Positions 43,214 to 53,003 are shown, numbered from the stretch's first letter. The stretch: 64,000 nt of DNA from Variovorax sp. (GCA_017744935.1 JAGIAI010000009.1:84232-148231); one strand, 5' to 3'. The notes: generated from the sequence alone by a model not told the origin. Program-made: numbers and translations.

Positions 43214-43411
43214 GGTGTTGCTCCTGTGAACATCGTCGTGCTGCATGCGGGCGCCCTCGGTCGATATTTCGCGCCGCGAGCCCGATTGGTTACGCGGACG
43301 GCGCCGCCCGGTCCGCGCGGATCGCATTCAGACCCGGTTCATGTGCATTAACCTGAGATTCATTCCCGCGGAGCAACCTCGGTCGGTTTACTTCTGGCGA
43401 TCACCGACCCT

Positions 43412-45169
43412 GTGTTTTCTGCTACTCGACTATCCGCATCCAGGAAGAGCGCGCTTGCTGGCAACGGCACCGCCTCCGCCGCTGCCGACAGCCGGCTGAC
43501 CCGTTCGCATGCGGCGAGCGTCGCCCGGCCGGTCGCGGTCGGGACATTCGCGCTCGTATTGATGCTCGTGGCCCTGGCCGTGCTCTGGTTCGCCGGCCTC
43601 GGAACGCGATCGCTCATCAGCCCCGACGAAGGCCGCTACGCGTCCATCGCACTGGAGATGGCGCGCAGTGGCGACTGGATCACGCCGCGCCTGAACGGAT
43701 TGCTCTATTTCGAGAAGCCCGTCATGCAGTACTGGCTCGGCGCGCTGGCCTTCCTCGGCTTTGGTGTGTCCGAATTCTCGGCTCGTCTGTGGCCGGCGCT
43801 TTCGGGCTTCCTCACGCTGCTGATGGTGGGCTTCACCGGCGCGCGCCTCTGGGGGCGCGAGAGCGGCGTTCGCGCGCTGGCGATCGCCGCGTCGATGACA
43901 TGGGTCGTCGGCAACAGCCACTTCCTCACCCTCGATGCGGGACTGACCTTCTTCCTGACCCTCGCGCTCTGCGCGGTCCTTCTGGCCGAAAACGCCACGT
44001 CGGACCCGACGGTGCGGCGTCGCTGGATCTGGCTGGCCTGGGCGGCCATGGCGGGCGCGATGCTCAGCAAGGGTCTCGTGGGCGTGGTCATCCCGGCTGG
44101 CGTGCTGTTCCTCACGAGTCTGTGGCGGCGCGATGCTGCGCTGGTTCGTGGCATGCACTGGGTGTCGGGCCTGTTGATCTTCTTTGCGCTGGCGACGCCG
44201 TGGTTCGTCATGGTGTCGATGCGCAATCCGACCTTCGCGCAGTTCTTCTTCGTGCATGAGCACTTCGCGCGCTACCTGACCACCGTGCATCAGCGACAGG
44301 GCGCGTGGTGGTACTACGTGCCCCTGCTGCTGGGCGGCATGCTGCCGTGGACCAGCGCCTTGCCGTGGCTGGCCTGGCGGCGTGGGGCGGAGGGCGAACG
44401 TGCCGACGATCGCAGCCGCGACTTGCTCGTCGTGTGGTGCGCCTTCGTGTTTCTCTTCTTCAGCACCTCGGGCTCGAAGCTGCCTTCCTACATCCTGCCG
44501 ATGTTCCCGGCGCTCGCGCTGCTGGCGGCACGCGCGCTCCGCGATGTGCAGCCAAGCACCTTGCGCTGGCACCTGCTGCTGCCCACGCTTGCATGGGTGG
44601 CTGCCTTCGTCGTCTCCACGAAGGCCAGCCGGCTCGCGTCACCTGCCACGCCTGCGGAAGTGCTCGCACCAATGGCGGAAGCAGTACGCATCGGCGCGGT
44701 GATCTTCGTCGCGTGCGCGGCGCTGGGGTGGTTCAGCCTGTCCCGCCAGAAGGTGACCACGGCGATCCTGAGCGTGGCATTCGGACACCTGATCGCGACC
44801 ACGGTGGTCCTTCAATCGCACGACGCTTATGGGCAACTCAAGAGCGCGACGCCGTTCGCCGCTGCATTGCGCTCGGAACTGCGTCCTGGCACACCGGTAT
44901 TTGCCGTTGCCGCGTACGACCAGACGCTGCCGTTCTATCTCGGACGCGACGTGACCCTCGTTGCCTACATGGATGAATTCGCCCTCGGCGAAGTCCAGGA
45001 GCCCGACAAGTGGATCAAGACGGTCGACGAGTTCGTCACGCGTTGGCAGTCGCTCCCACAGGCCGCGGCCTACATCAATCCTGCAATCTGGACCGAGCTG
45101 CACCAGCGCGGCGTCCCGATGCGCGTCATCTACCAGGATTGGCGCCGCGTCGTGGTGATGAGGAAGTAG
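43412..45169 (+). CDS. GT39/ArnT-like membrane glycosyltransferase
   Basis: 585 residues from a GTG at 43412; the start is uncertain. About a dozen membrane helices are visible. The N-terminal loop has SPDEGRYASIALEMARSGDWITPRLNG with the acidic pair typical of ArnT/PMT enzymes, followed by YFEKPVMQYWL. It would transfer a sugar from a polyprenyl phosphate donor to an envelope acceptor such as lipid A. The donor is not known; no arn genes are adjacent. Its 3' end overlaps the convergent pdxA-like gene by 44 bp. Confidence 0.85.
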   Translation: MFSATRLSASRKSALAGNGTASAAADSRLTRSHAASVARPVAVGTFALVLMLVALAVLWFAGLGTRSLISPDEGRYASIALEMARSGDWITPRLNGLLYFEKPVMQYWLGALAFLGFGVSEFSARLWPALSGFLTLLMVGFTGARLWGRESGVRALAIAASMTWVVGNSHFLTLDAGLTFFLTLALCAVLLAENATSDPTVRRRWIWLAWAAMAGAMLSKGLVGVVIPAGVLFLTSLWRRDAALVRGMHWVSGLLIFFALATPWFVMVSMRNPTFAQFFFVHEHFARYLTTVHQRQGAWWYYVPLLLGGMLPWTSALPWLAWRRGAEGERADDRSRDLLVVWCAFVFLFFSTSGSKLPSYILPMFPALALLAARALRDVQPSTLRWHLLLPTLAWVAAFVVSTKASRLASPATPAEVLAPMAEAVRIGAVIFVACAALGWFSLSRQKVTTAILSVAFGHLIATTVVLQSHDAYGQLKSATPFAAALRSELRPGTPVFAVAAYDQTLPFYLGRDVTLVAYMDEFALGEVQEPDKWIKTVDEFVTRWQSLPQAAAYINPAIWTELHQRGVPMRVIYQDWRRVVVMRK

Positions 45170-46163
45170 CCGACTCCCGCGCCATGCGCACGCAGAGATC
45201 GAAGGCATGCTGCAGGCCTTCGATCTTCGCGACTCCCTTGCCGGCGATGTCGAAGGCGCTGCCGCTCGCGGAGGTTGCCACGGGCACCGGCAGGCCGCCG
45301 TGCAGCGTCACGCCTTGCTCGAAGCCCATGAGCTTCATCGCGATCTGGCCCTGGTCGTGATACATCGACACCACTGCGTCGAAATCGCCGCGCCGCGCGC
45401 CGATGAAGACCGTGTCCGGCGAGTAGGGCCCGCGCGCATCGATGCCCTGGGCCTGGAGTGCGCGGACGGCCGGCGCGATGACTTCGATCTCCTCTGTGCC
45501 GATGGAGCCGCCGTCGCCGGCATGCGGATTGAGCCCTGACACCGCGATGCGCGGCGCTTTGACGCCTGCGCGGACGAGGGCGTCATGGATGATGCGCACC
45601 GCGTCCTGCACCGCATCGCCGGTGATGAGCGCGGCAACATCCTTGAGCGGCACATGCGAGGTCACGCGCGAAGTCCACAGGTTGCCCGTGATGTTGAACT
45701 CGCAAACGAAGCCCGGTACATCGAAGCGCTCCTGCATGTAGCGCAGTTCGTCCTCGTGCTGCAACCCGCCAAGGCGAAGCGAATGCTTGTTGAGTGGCGC
45801 GAAGACGATGCCGTCGACGAGGCCACGGCGCACGGCCTCGGTGGCGAGCTGCATCACCTCGAAGGAGGCCTTGCCCGAATGCGCATTCGACTCGCCGAGC
45901 ACCGGCGCCTGTCCGCCCATCGTGTCCAGCGCCAGCAGACTCGGCCGGCCGCTTTCGAAGGCGAGCGCATCGAGGCTCGCGACACGCAGCGGATCGGGCG
46001 TGGCGGCGCCTGCGATGCGCCAGCCGCTGTCGAGCACCAGCGGGTCGGCGATAAGCAGCAGGTCCGCCGCCTCGATGTTGTGTGCGCGCGCGAGCAGCTT
46101 GGCTGTCATCTCGGGGCCGATGCCGCTCGGGTCGCCGGGCAGCACTGCGATTCTGGGTTTCAT
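45126..46163 (-). CDS. PdxA-family dehydrogenase
   Basis: 345 residues from the ATG at 46163. It shows the 4-hydroxythreonine-4-phosphate dehydrogenase pattern: LPGDPSGIGPEMTAKLL, APLNKHSLRLGG, SGLNPHAGDGGSIGTEE, and the metal-binding MYHDQGQIAMKLMGFE. PdxA makes a vitamin B6 precursor. Close homologs such as TphB are catabolic cis-diol dehydrogenases found beside Bug proteins. The Bug gene 24 bp upstream and the divergent LysR favour a catabolic PdxA2-like role. Confidence 0.88.
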   Translation of the reverse strand: MKPRIAVLPGDPSGIGPEMTAKLLARAHNIEAADLLLIADPLVLDSGWRIAGAATPDPLRVASLDALAFESGRPSLLALDTMGGQAPVLGESNAHSGKASFEVMQLATEAVRRGLVDGIVFAPLNKHSLRLGGLQHEDELRYMQERFDVPGFVCEFNITGNLWTSRVTSHVPLKDVAALITGDAVQDAVRIIHDALVRAGVKAPRIAVSGLNPHAGDGGSIGTEEIEVIAPAVRALQAQGIDARGPYSPDTVFIGARRGDFDAVVSMYHDQGQIAMKLMGFEQGVTLHGGLPVPVATSASGSAFDIAGKGVAKIEGLQHAFDLCVRMARESATSSSPRRGANPGR

Positions 46164-46187
46164 CAACGTTCTTTCCTCAGGTGTGTG

Positions 46188-47177
46188 TCACTCGGCGCGC
46201 ATACCGGTGTCGCGCACCAGCTTGCCGTAGCGTTCGAATTCGCTGCGGTTCATCTCCGCAAATGTGGCGATGTCCATCGGCGTGATCTCGCCGCCGAGCG
46301 CCTTGATGCGGTCTTGCACATCGGGCAAGCGCAGGCTTTGGATGAGCTCTGCGTTGAGGCGCTCGACCGCGGCGCGCGGCGTACCCCCGGTGACGAAGAG
46401 GCCGTACCACGTGTTGACGTCGGCACCGGAGACGCCGGCTTCGGCGAGAGTGGGCACGTCGGGAAGCTCCGGGATTCGCTTGGCCGCTGCAACCGCGAGC
46501 GGCCGCAGCTTGCCCGACTTGATCTGCTGCATCGCCGAGGAAGTGCTGTCGAACATCATCTCCACCTGCCCGCCGATGATGTCGATGTGCGCCTGCGAGC
46601 TGCCGCGGTAGGGCACGTGGATGGCCTTCGTGCCCGTCGCGAGCGCAAAGGCCTCGCCGCCCACATGCTGCGTGCTCCCGATGCCCGAAGAGGCATACCT
46701 GAAGGTGCCGGGCTTGGCGCGCATGGCGGTCACGAGCTCGTTCACGTTCTGGTAGGGAGAGGTCGAGGGCACGACCAGGACGTTCGGCATCACGGCCACC
46801 AGCCCTACCGGCTGCAGGTCCTTGAGCGGGTCGTACTTCAGCTTGAGCAGGTGCGGCGCGACGGCCTGGCCGGTGTTGGTCGCCAACAGCAGCGTGCTGC
46901 CGTCGTTCACGGCGCGTGCCGTGAGTTCGGCTGCGATGGTGTTCGAGGCACCGGGCCGGTTCTCGACGACGACCGGCTGTTTCAGCGAAACCGCGAACTT
47001 GTCCGCGAGCAGGCGCGCCAGGATGTCGGTGCCGCCGCCCGCCGATGCGCCGACCATGATCCGCACGGGCTTGTCCGGGTAGGTGCCCTGCGCGGCTGCC
47101 AGGAACGGCGCCGCGATCAGCAGCAGGGCGGCAAGGCCGCGGGCAGCGGCGCCGCGCAGCAGAGGCTGGAATGGCAT
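46188..47177 (-). CDS. Bug/TctC-type substrate-binding protein
   Basis: 329 residues from the ATG at 47177. A signal peptide (LLLIAAPFLAAAQG) precedes TYPDKPVRIMVGASAGGGTDILARLLADKF. VVVENRPGASNTIAAE and IHVPYRGSSQAHIDIIGGQVEMMF are typical of the family. It is the first gene of a two-gene unit with the PdxA-family enzyme and faces a LysR gene. The ligand is probably an aromatic or other carboxylate, by context. Confidence 0.9.
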   Translation of the reverse strand: MPFQPLLRGAAARGLAALLLIAAPFLAAAQGTYPDKPVRIMVGASAGGGTDILARLLADKFAVSLKQPVVVENRPGASNTIAAELTARAVNDGSTLLLATNTGQAVAPHLLKLKYDPLKDLQPVGLVAVMPNVLVVPSTSPYQNVNELVTAMRAKPGTFRYASSGIGSTQHVGGEAFALATGTKAIHVPYRGSSQAHIDIIGGQVEMMFDSTSSAMQQIKSGKLRPLAVAAAKRIPELPDVPTLAEAGVSGADVNTWYGLFVTGGTPRAAVERLNAELIQSLRLPDVQDRIKALGGEITPMDIATFAEMNRSEFERYGKLVRDTGMRAE

Positions 47178-47281
47178 GGGGTGTGTCTCCGGTATTTTTT
47201 TGAAGTCCGACGCACGCAGCTTAGGGATGTTCGCCATTCCAATCCAATCGCGAGTTCTGAAGAATTCATATACATACGTAT
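47178..47281. promoter_or_regulatory. Divergent LysR/Bug control region
   Basis: Only 104 bp separate the two divergent start codons, so promoters and LysR sites must overlap here. Next to the LysR start is an AT-rich near-palindrome (CATATACATACGTATATG, 47267-47284) with ATACGTAT at its core. It is unlike the GC-rich surroundings and is a reasonable LysR box or promoter element. Confidence 0.45.
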
Positions 47282-48232
47282 ATGAGTCGTCCGTCCGCCG
47301 ATCTCCCGCCATGGCGCCTGTTGCTGCGACTGCGCACGCGGCAGTGGGTGCTGCTCGCGCTGCTGGACCAGCACCGCAACCTCGGCCGCGCCGCGGCGGC
47401 GATGAGCATCAGCCAGCCGGCGGCAACCAAGCTCTTGCAGCAACTCGAGGAGACCTTCTCGGTGCCGCTGTTCACCCGCGTCGCCCGCGGGATGACGCCC
47501 ACGCCCTACGGCGAGGCGCTGGTACGCCATGCGCGATGGGTACTCACCGATTTCGGTGCGGTATGCGAAGAGGTCGAGGCGCTGCGCTCAGGCCTCAGCG
47601 GCGCGCTGCGCGTGGGCAGCGTGCCGGGTGCGGTGCCTGAACTGCTGGCGCCGACGCTGGTGGCCTATCAGAAGAAGCACGAGCGCGTAGCGGTCAGCGT
47701 GGTGGTCGATACCAGCGACGTGATGTTGCGCCAGCTCGCGCGCGGCGAGGTCGACCTGATGCTCGGCCGCCTCACCGAAGATCACAGCGCCGAAGCCTTC
47801 GACTGCGTGCCGCTGCTCGGCGAACCGCAGGTGGTTGTGGTGCGCAAGACGCATCCGCTGCTTCGGCGCAGGTCGGTGTCGCTGCGCGAGCTGGTCGAAT
47901 GGCCGTGGCTGCTGCAGCCGCCGGGCTCGCCACAGCGCGGGCGCTTCGAGGCCGCCCTGCACGAGGCGGGCGTCCAGGAGCGGCTGCGCATCACGGAGAC
48001 GGCTTCGCCGATCGCGATGACCGCGCTGCTGGAGCATTCGGACATGTGCGCGGTGATGCCGGCCTCGCAGGCGGCGCACTATGCGCGGCTCGGCGTGTTG
48101 CGCGTCTTGCCGGTGAAGCTGCCGATCCGCGTGCCGCCGATCTACCTGATCACGCGCCGCGCTTACAGCCTGTCGCCTGCGGCGGCTGAGTTCGTGGCGC
48201 TGCTGCGACCGGCTCAGGCTCAGGTCAGGTAG
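47282..48232 (+). CDS. LysR-type transcriptional regulator
   Basis: 316 residues. The helix-turn-helix is RNLGRAAAAMSISQPAATKLLQQLEETFSVPLF (~41-73), followed by a LysR effector domain (GALRVGSVPGAVPELLAPTL; GEVDLMLGRLT; MTALLEHSDMCAVMPASQA). It is divergent from the Bug/PdxA-like unit and is its likely regulator. The 3' end overlaps the convergent GAF gene by 13 bp. Confidence 0.9.
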   Translation: MSRPSADLPPWRLLLRLRTRQWVLLALLDQHRNLGRAAAAMSISQPAATKLLQQLEETFSVPLFTRVARGMTPTPYGEALVRHARWVLTDFGAVCEEVEALRSGLSGALRVGSVPGAVPELLAPTLVAYQKKHERVAVSVVVDTSDVMLRQLARGEVDLMLGRLTEDHSAEAFDCVPLLGEPQVVVVRKTHPLLRRRSVSLRELVEWPWLLQPPGSPQRGRFEAALHEAGVQERLRITETASPIAMTALLEHSDMCAVMPASQAAHYARLGVLRVLPVKLPIRVPPIYLITRRAYSLSPAAAEFVALLRPAQAQVR

Positions 48233-48678
48233 TCGACGAACTGCGGGATCACTTCGCGCAGGAAGTGGATCTCTTCCGTGGGAATGCTGCGCGGCTCGAG
48301 ATCGAAATGAATGAACGTCCCGTAGGGCGTTCCGCAATCCTTCGTCAGCAGGCGGCCGTAGTACGACTCCACCATGCCGGTGTAGGGCCGGTTGGTCAGC
48401 CGGTGGTCCTGGGAGGCATGGCTGGTCACGAACTCGCCGTGCTCGACGGCGTGCTGGCAGAAGCTCCTTCCGAGCGGCACCACCTTCAGCCACGAGCGGT
48501 ATTCGGACTCGCGATCGAAGGCGTGCGCCGCATGCATCACGTCGCCATTGAGCTTGTAGATCGCGGTGAACCGGAAAGGTGTCCTGTCGTTGAGCATCGC
48601 CAGCGCCGGGACGATCCCGCGGTTGGCTAGCAGGTTGCGTACCGCAGTCGCGGGTGTAGGCAAATCGACATCGAGCAT
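48220..48678 (-). CDS. GAF-domain protein
   Basis: 152 residues from the ATG at 48678. The fold pattern is FTAIYKLNGDVMHAAHAFD, SFCQHAVEHGEFVTSHASQDH and YYGRLLTKDCGTPYGTFIHFD, typical of free-standing GAF proteins. The conserved cysteines might relate it to redox sensors, but ligand and output are unknown. There is no attached kinase or cyclase. Confidence 0.75.
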   Translation of the reverse strand: MLDVDLPTPATAVRNLLANRGIVPALAMLNDRTPFRFTAIYKLNGDVMHAAHAFDRESEYRSWLKVVPLGRSFCQHAVEHGEFVTSHASQDHRLTNRPYTGMVESYYGRLLTKDCGTPYGTFIHFDLEPRSIPTEEIHFLREVIPQFVDYLT

Positions 48679-48768
48679 GAATAAACTGTTTGAGGCGCGA
48701 GCGCGAATCTTACGCAATTCTTACGACGTTCCGGGGCAGGGTTTCACCTGCGAACACAATGCTTCCCC

Positions 48769-49692
48769 ATGCAAACCATTTCGCTTCGCCAGATCGCGCT
48801 TCTCGTTCCGCTGACGCTGGCCTGGGGCCTCAACTGGCCGGTCATGAAACTGGGCGTGGCCGACTATCCGCCACTGACGTTCCGGGCCCTGTCGCTCTGG
48901 CTGGGCCTGCCGGTGCTGGGGCTGGCGCTGGTGGTCATGAAGACGCCGTTCCGAGTGCCGCGACGGCACTGGCCCGAACTGGTGTGGCTCGCCGCGACCA
49001 ACATGTTCGTCTGGCACGCCTGCATCATCCTTGCGGTGAAGGCGCTCTCCAGCGGTCGAGCGGCGATCCTCGGCTACACGATGCCGGTGTTCTCGGCGGT
49101 CATCGGTGCGTTTCTTTTCAAGGCGGTGCTCTCGCGGCGCGGGTGGCTTGGCGTGAGCGCATGCGCGCTCGGGGTGGGGCTGTTGCTGTGGCACGAGTTC
49201 ACCGACCTGGCCGGACGTCCCGGCTATGTCGCGCTGGCGCTGGTGGCGGCGGCCACCTGGGCGCTGGGCACTCAGTTGCTGCGGCACACGCGCATCGAAG
49301 TCCCCACGCTCACGCTGTCGTTCTGGATGACCGCGCTGACCGCCGTCGTGATGGGACTGCTTTCGCTGCTCTTCGAGCGCCCGCAGTGGCACACGCCGGG
49401 CCCGGCCGCCTGGGCCGCGATCGCCTACAACGCGGTTCTGATCTTCGGCTTCGCGCATGCCGCCTGGTTCTATCTCGCGCGCGGTCTGCCGCCGGTAGCC
49501 TCCACGCTGAGCGTGATGCTGATCCCGGTGCTCGGCGTCTTCAGCGGCGCCCTGTGGCTCGGCGAGACGGTGTACTGGCAGGACTGGACCGCCGTCGCGC
49601 TGATGATGGTGGCCATTGCCTCCGTTTTGTGGCCGCAGCGGCAGCGAAGCGGCAATCCGGCACCTGGCGCAAGCCAGGCCGCTGAAGGCTGA
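48769..49692 (+). CDS. EamA/DMT-family transporter
   Basis: 307 residues with ten predicted membrane helices arranged as two EamA repeats. It starts with LLVPLTLAWGLNWPVMKLGV, and the second repeat begins around YVALALVAAATWALGTQLL. Signature features such as SSGRAAILGYTMPVFSAVIG are present. It would export a metabolite, but the substrate is not predictable. It is divergent from the GAF gene. Confidence 0.88.
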   Translation: MQTISLRQIALLVPLTLAWGLNWPVMKLGVADYPPLTFRALSLWLGLPVLGLALVVMKTPFRVPRRHWPELVWLAATNMFVWHACIILAVKALSSGRAAILGYTMPVFSAVIGAFLFKAVLSRRGWLGVSACALGVGLLLWHEFTDLAGRPGYVALALVAAATWALGTQLLRHTRIEVPTLTLSFWMTALTAVVMGLLSLLFERPQWHTPGPAAWAAIAYNAVLIFGFAHAAWFYLARGLPPVASTLSVMLIPVLGVFSGALWLGETVYWQDWTAVALMMVAIASVLWPQRQRSGNPAPGASQAAEG

Positions 49693-49769
49693 CCCTTCAA
49701 AATCACTCCGCTCAGCCGATATCCGATGTGCGTGCGGAGTCTTGTCACCGCGCACCCGGACAACCAACC

Positions 49770-50189
49770 ATGCCAACCCTTCTCATGATGACCGCGACCG
49801 GCGAAACCCGGCAGGTGCAACTCGCTCCCCAGGGGAACCGGGTGGGGCGCGGCCCGAGCAATGACGTGATCGTCGATTCCGCCCAGGCCAGCCGCGACCA
49901 TGCATTGATCGACGTCGAGCAGGCCTTCGTCACCATCACCGACCTCGGCAGCCGCAACGGCACTTTCGTCAACGACATCCAGATCGAGACCCAGGTGCTC
50001 GTCGACGGAGACGCGATCCGCCTCGGCACCTACGAAATGCGCTTTGTCGCGACCGACCAGGAGTTCACCCAGATCGAGGCGCTGCGCATGCTCACGATGC
50101 ACGGGCTGCTGGTCAATATTCCGCGTCCGGCCGCGCCCGATGCGCCGACTGCGCCGGAGGCGCCGCTCAGCGGACGCGGGCGGCTCTAG
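49770..50189 (+). CDS. FHA-domain protein
   Basis: 139 residues from the ATG at 49770. The FHA phosphothreonine-binding site is visible in NRVGRGPSNDVIVDS, ASRDHALIDV (Ser/His loop) and GSRNGTFVND. A short helical and Pro-rich tail follows. It would bind a phosphothreonine partner. FHA proteins sometimes regulate type VI secretion, whose cluster begins about 2.8 kb downstream, but no direct link is visible. Confidence 0.85.
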   Translation: MPTLLMMTATGETRQVQLAPQGNRVGRGPSNDVIVDSAQASRDHALIDVEQAFVTITDLGSRNGTFVNDIQIETQVLVDGDAIRLGTYEMRFVATDQEFTQIEALRMLTMHGLLVNIPRPAAPDAPTAPEAPLSGRGRL

Positions 50190-50353
50190 CCGCCGCTACG
50201 CCCGCCGTGGCGCCCGCGTCACTCGTCCAAAAGAAGGAGATCGCGGGCGTTGATGGAGTGATAGGCTGCGCCGACCTGAATTCCGCGTTGCGCGCCGGCT
50301 GCCGCAATCTCCGGAACATGTGCAAGACGTGAAGCGAGGAGAGCTATCAGCAA

Positions 50354-51001
50354 ATGCGCGCGCTATGGATCGAGGATCACCAACTCGTCGGGGACTCCTT
50401 CGAGCTTCTTCTTCAATTGATCATGCCCGATGCCTCGCTCGACAAGGCCCGCGATCTCGACAGTGCCAGGCGGCTCATGGAGACCTTCCCCTACGAGCTC
50501 GTGCTGCTCGACTGGTGGCTGGGCACGCATGACGGCGAGCGCTCCATCAAGATGCTGCGCGACGCGGGCCGGGACACGCCGATCATCGTGGTCTCAGGTG
50601 ACGACCGCGATGTGGTGATGGACCGCGCGCTGGCCCTCGGTGCTTCCGGCTACGTGCCCAAGAGCGCCGACCCAGGCGCGTTGCTCGAAGCAGTGCGCGT
50701 CGCGTTGCGCGGCGGCGTGAGCCGGCCGCCGCGCCAGAACGGCAAGCCCGTCGATGGCGCTCCAGGTGGCATCGCCCAGCCGGTCGACGTCGAAATCCTC
50801 TATCCGGACCTGACCCCGCGTCAGGCCGAAGTCTTCCGCGCGCTGATGCGCGGCAGCTCGGACAAGCAGATCGCGCGCGAACTCGACATCTCCGACACCA
50901 CGGTGAAGACCCATGTTCGCGCCATCCTCCAGATCGTCGGTGTACACAAGCGAGGAGAAGCAGCGCACGAAGCTCGCGTCAGGGGTGCGGGTGATCTCTG
51001 A
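50354..51001 (+). CDS. LuxR/NarL-type response regulator
   Basis: 215 residues. The REC domain has the acidic pair E7-D8, phospho-acceptor D53 (LLDWWLG) and lysine K103 (YVPKSA). A LuxR-type helix-turn-helix follows (LTPRQAEVFRALMRGSSDKQIARELDISDTTVKTHV). The last ~25 residues (HKRGEAAHEARVRGAGDL) are not the usual LuxR ending and overlap the start of the kinase gene. It is the partner of the hybrid kinase encoded directly downstream. Confidence 0.88.
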   Translation: MRALWIEDHQLVGDSFELLLQLIMPDASLDKARDLDSARRLMETFPYELVLLDWWLGTHDGERSIKMLRDAGRDTPIIVVSGDDRDVVMDRALALGASGYVPKSADPGALLEAVRVALRGGVSRPPRQNGKPVDGAPGGIAQPVDVEILYPDLTPRQAEVFRALMRGSSDKQIARELDISDTTVKTHVRAILQIVGVHKRGEAAHEARVRGAGDL

Positions 51002-52784
51002 CGCGAGCAACGGCCTGTCTGCCCGGGAGCTGCAGCTCCTGGTCGAGGCCGAACAGGTGCGGCTGTCGGTGCAGCAGTTGCGCCGGCTCCTGCCGCCCCT
51101 GATCCTCACGGATGCCTTCGTCGCCTGGGTGGGCTGGCAGGTCGGTCTGCAGACGATCGCTGTCGTCTGGTTCGCCTGCATGGTGGTTGCGCACACCGCG
51201 CGCTGGGCCTACCTGCTGCGCATCGGCGAGCCGGGCTGCGTCGAACCTGCGACATGGCTGTCGCGCTCGGCCTACGCGCTGATCGGGCTGGCGGTGCTGC
51301 GTTCGACGATGGTGCTGATGATCTTCACCCACCCGGTGGGCGAATACCACTACGTGCTCACCATGGTCTCCTTCGGCAGCGCGGTGGGCGCCATCTCGCC
51401 GGTGGCGGGCCATCTGCGCAGCTACGTGGGCTGGAGCGCGATCGTCGGCGGCGCGCTGTGCATCGGCTGGGTCACGCGCGGCACGCTCGAAGGCGCGGCC
51501 ATCGCGACGCTGCTGTTGATGCTGTTCGTGGTGCTTACGTTCTATGTGCGCGACCAGGGGCGCACGCTGGTGCAGCTCGTCACGCTGTCCGAATCGCTGC
51601 GGCGGGAGCGCGACCGCGCGGAAAAGGCCAGCGAGGCCAAGACACGCTTCTTCGCCGCCGCGAGCCACGACCTGCGCCAGCCGCTTACCGCGCTCTCGTA
51701 CAACGCCGCCACGGTGCAGGAACTCGCGCGCCTGAACGGCGACGAGATGCTCGACCGCGTGGGGCAGGGCATCCGCCGTGCCTTGTCGGAAAGCAGCGCG
51801 CTGCTGGACAGCCTGCTCGAAGTGTCGAAGCTCGATGCCGGTGCGGTGCGCGCGGATGAGCGCGAGGTCGACGTGATGAAGCTGCTCGGCCGCATCGCCG
51901 AGTCCTTCACTCCGATTGCGAACGCAGCCGGACTGGAGCTGCGCTGCCTCGGCGGCCACCACAAGGGCCTCTGGGTGCGCACCGATCTGGCCCTGCTGCG
52001 GCGGATCGTCCAGAACTTGCTGGGCAATGCAATCAAGTTCACGCACGACGGCCATGTGTCGATCGAGGCCTTCGCCGATGACCGCAGCGGCAAGGACTGC
52101 GTCTGCATCCGCGTGTCGGACACCGGGCCGGGTATCCCCGACGAACTGCAGGAGCATGTGTTCGAGGAGTTCTATCAGGTCGGCAATCCCGAGCGCAACC
52201 GCAGCCGCGGCCTGGGCCTCGGGCTGGCGATCGTGCGGCGCATTGCGGGCCTGTTGAAGATCAACGTCACGCTGACCAGCCAGCCCGGCCAGGGGGCCGT
52301 GTTCGAGCTGCGCATGCCGCGCATCCCCGCGCCGCGCGGCATGGGTGCGGAGCTGCTTCCCGATGGCACCCAAGCCGCGCTGGATGCCTCGCGCAAGCGA
52401 GTTCTCTTCATCGACGACGAGCCCGAGATCCGGGAATCGTTCACCACGTTGCTGTCCACCCTCGGCTGGGAGGTACGGTCCGCCAGTGACCAGCAGGAAG
52501 CCGAGGAAATCCACGAGGCGGGCTTCTCGCCCGATGTGCTGCTGATCGACTTCCGGTTGCGCGACAACGCATCGGGACTCGACGCGTGGAAGGCGCTGAA
52601 GCGGCGCGGCTGCGACGCCCCGGGTCTGATGATCACGGGTGAAACGGAGCCGCGCCGCATCGCGGCCGCGCGGGAAGCGGGAATCACGGTGCTCTACAAG
52701 CCTGTCGATGGTGCGCAGTTGCTGCAGGCGATGGGGCAGGCGCTGGGTTCACCCGGCGCGCGTATGCCGCCTCCCTCATTTTGA
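50985..52784 (+). CDS. Hybrid sensor histidine kinase
   Basis: About 599 residues from a GTG at 50985 (50991 is an alternative), overlapping the regulator gene by 17 bp. Six or so N-terminal membrane helices form the sensor (LILTDAFVAWVGWQVGL to TLLLMLFVVLTFYV) with no large periplasmic loop. The HisKA histidine is ~H228 (AASHDLRQP). The ATP-binding domain has NLLGNAIKF, DTGPGIP and GLGLGLAIV. A C-terminal REC domain carries D522 (LLIDFRL). It probably phosphorylates itself, its REC domain and the LuxR-type regulator. The signal is unknown. Confidence 0.88.
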   Translation: MRVISDASNGLSARELQLLVEAEQVRLSVQQLRRLLPPLILTDAFVAWVGWQVGLQTIAVVWFACMVVAHTARWAYLLRIGEPGCVEPATWLSRSAYALIGLAVLRSTMVLMIFTHPVGEYHYVLTMVSFGSAVGAISPVAGHLRSYVGWSAIVGGALCIGWVTRGTLEGAAIATLLLMLFVVLTFYVRDQGRTLVQLVTLSESLRRERDRAEKASEAKTRFFAAASHDLRQPLTALSYNAATVQELARLNGDEMLDRVGQGIRRALSESSALLDSLLEVSKLDAGAVRADEREVDVMKLLGRIAESFTPIANAAGLELRCLGGHHKGLWVRTDLALLRRIVQNLLGNAIKFTHDGHVSIEAFADDRSGKDCVCIRVSDTGPGIPDELQEHVFEEFYQVGNPERNRSRGLGLGLAIVRRIAGLLKINVTLTSQPGQGAVFELRMPRIPAPRGMGAELLPDGTQAALDASRKRVLFIDDEPEIRESFTTLLSTLGWEVRSASDQQEAEEIHEAGFSPDVLLIDFRLRDNASGLDAWKALKRRGCDAPGLMITGETEPRRIAAAREAGITVLYKPVDGAQLLQAMGQALGSPGARMPPPSF

Positions 52785-53003
52785 TGAGTTCTGGCTGCCG
52801 GGATACGTGTATGCTCGGCGGAATATAAAGCGATAGACGGCAGAGGAAGCCGTAAAAGAACGTATGTCTCATTCAATTTCCATGCGGTGGTGGGAGCGCA
52901 TTCGCCCGCTCGGCACCGCGTCATTTGCTTGTCTTACACGCACGGCAAGCCCTGACCCCCAGCGGACTTTCACCTTCGATGTCGTTGCGAGCTGAACTTC
53001 GCA

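Noticed and set aside
42431..43351. Long plus-strand open frame opposite the methyltransferase gene
   Set aside because: It is an antisense shadow caused by high GC; the minus frame has clear SAM motifs and a ribosome site.
52785..53003. Possible tRNA or small RNA before tssH
   Set aside because: No cloverleaf or strong hairpin was found; the interval probably only holds the T6SS promoter.
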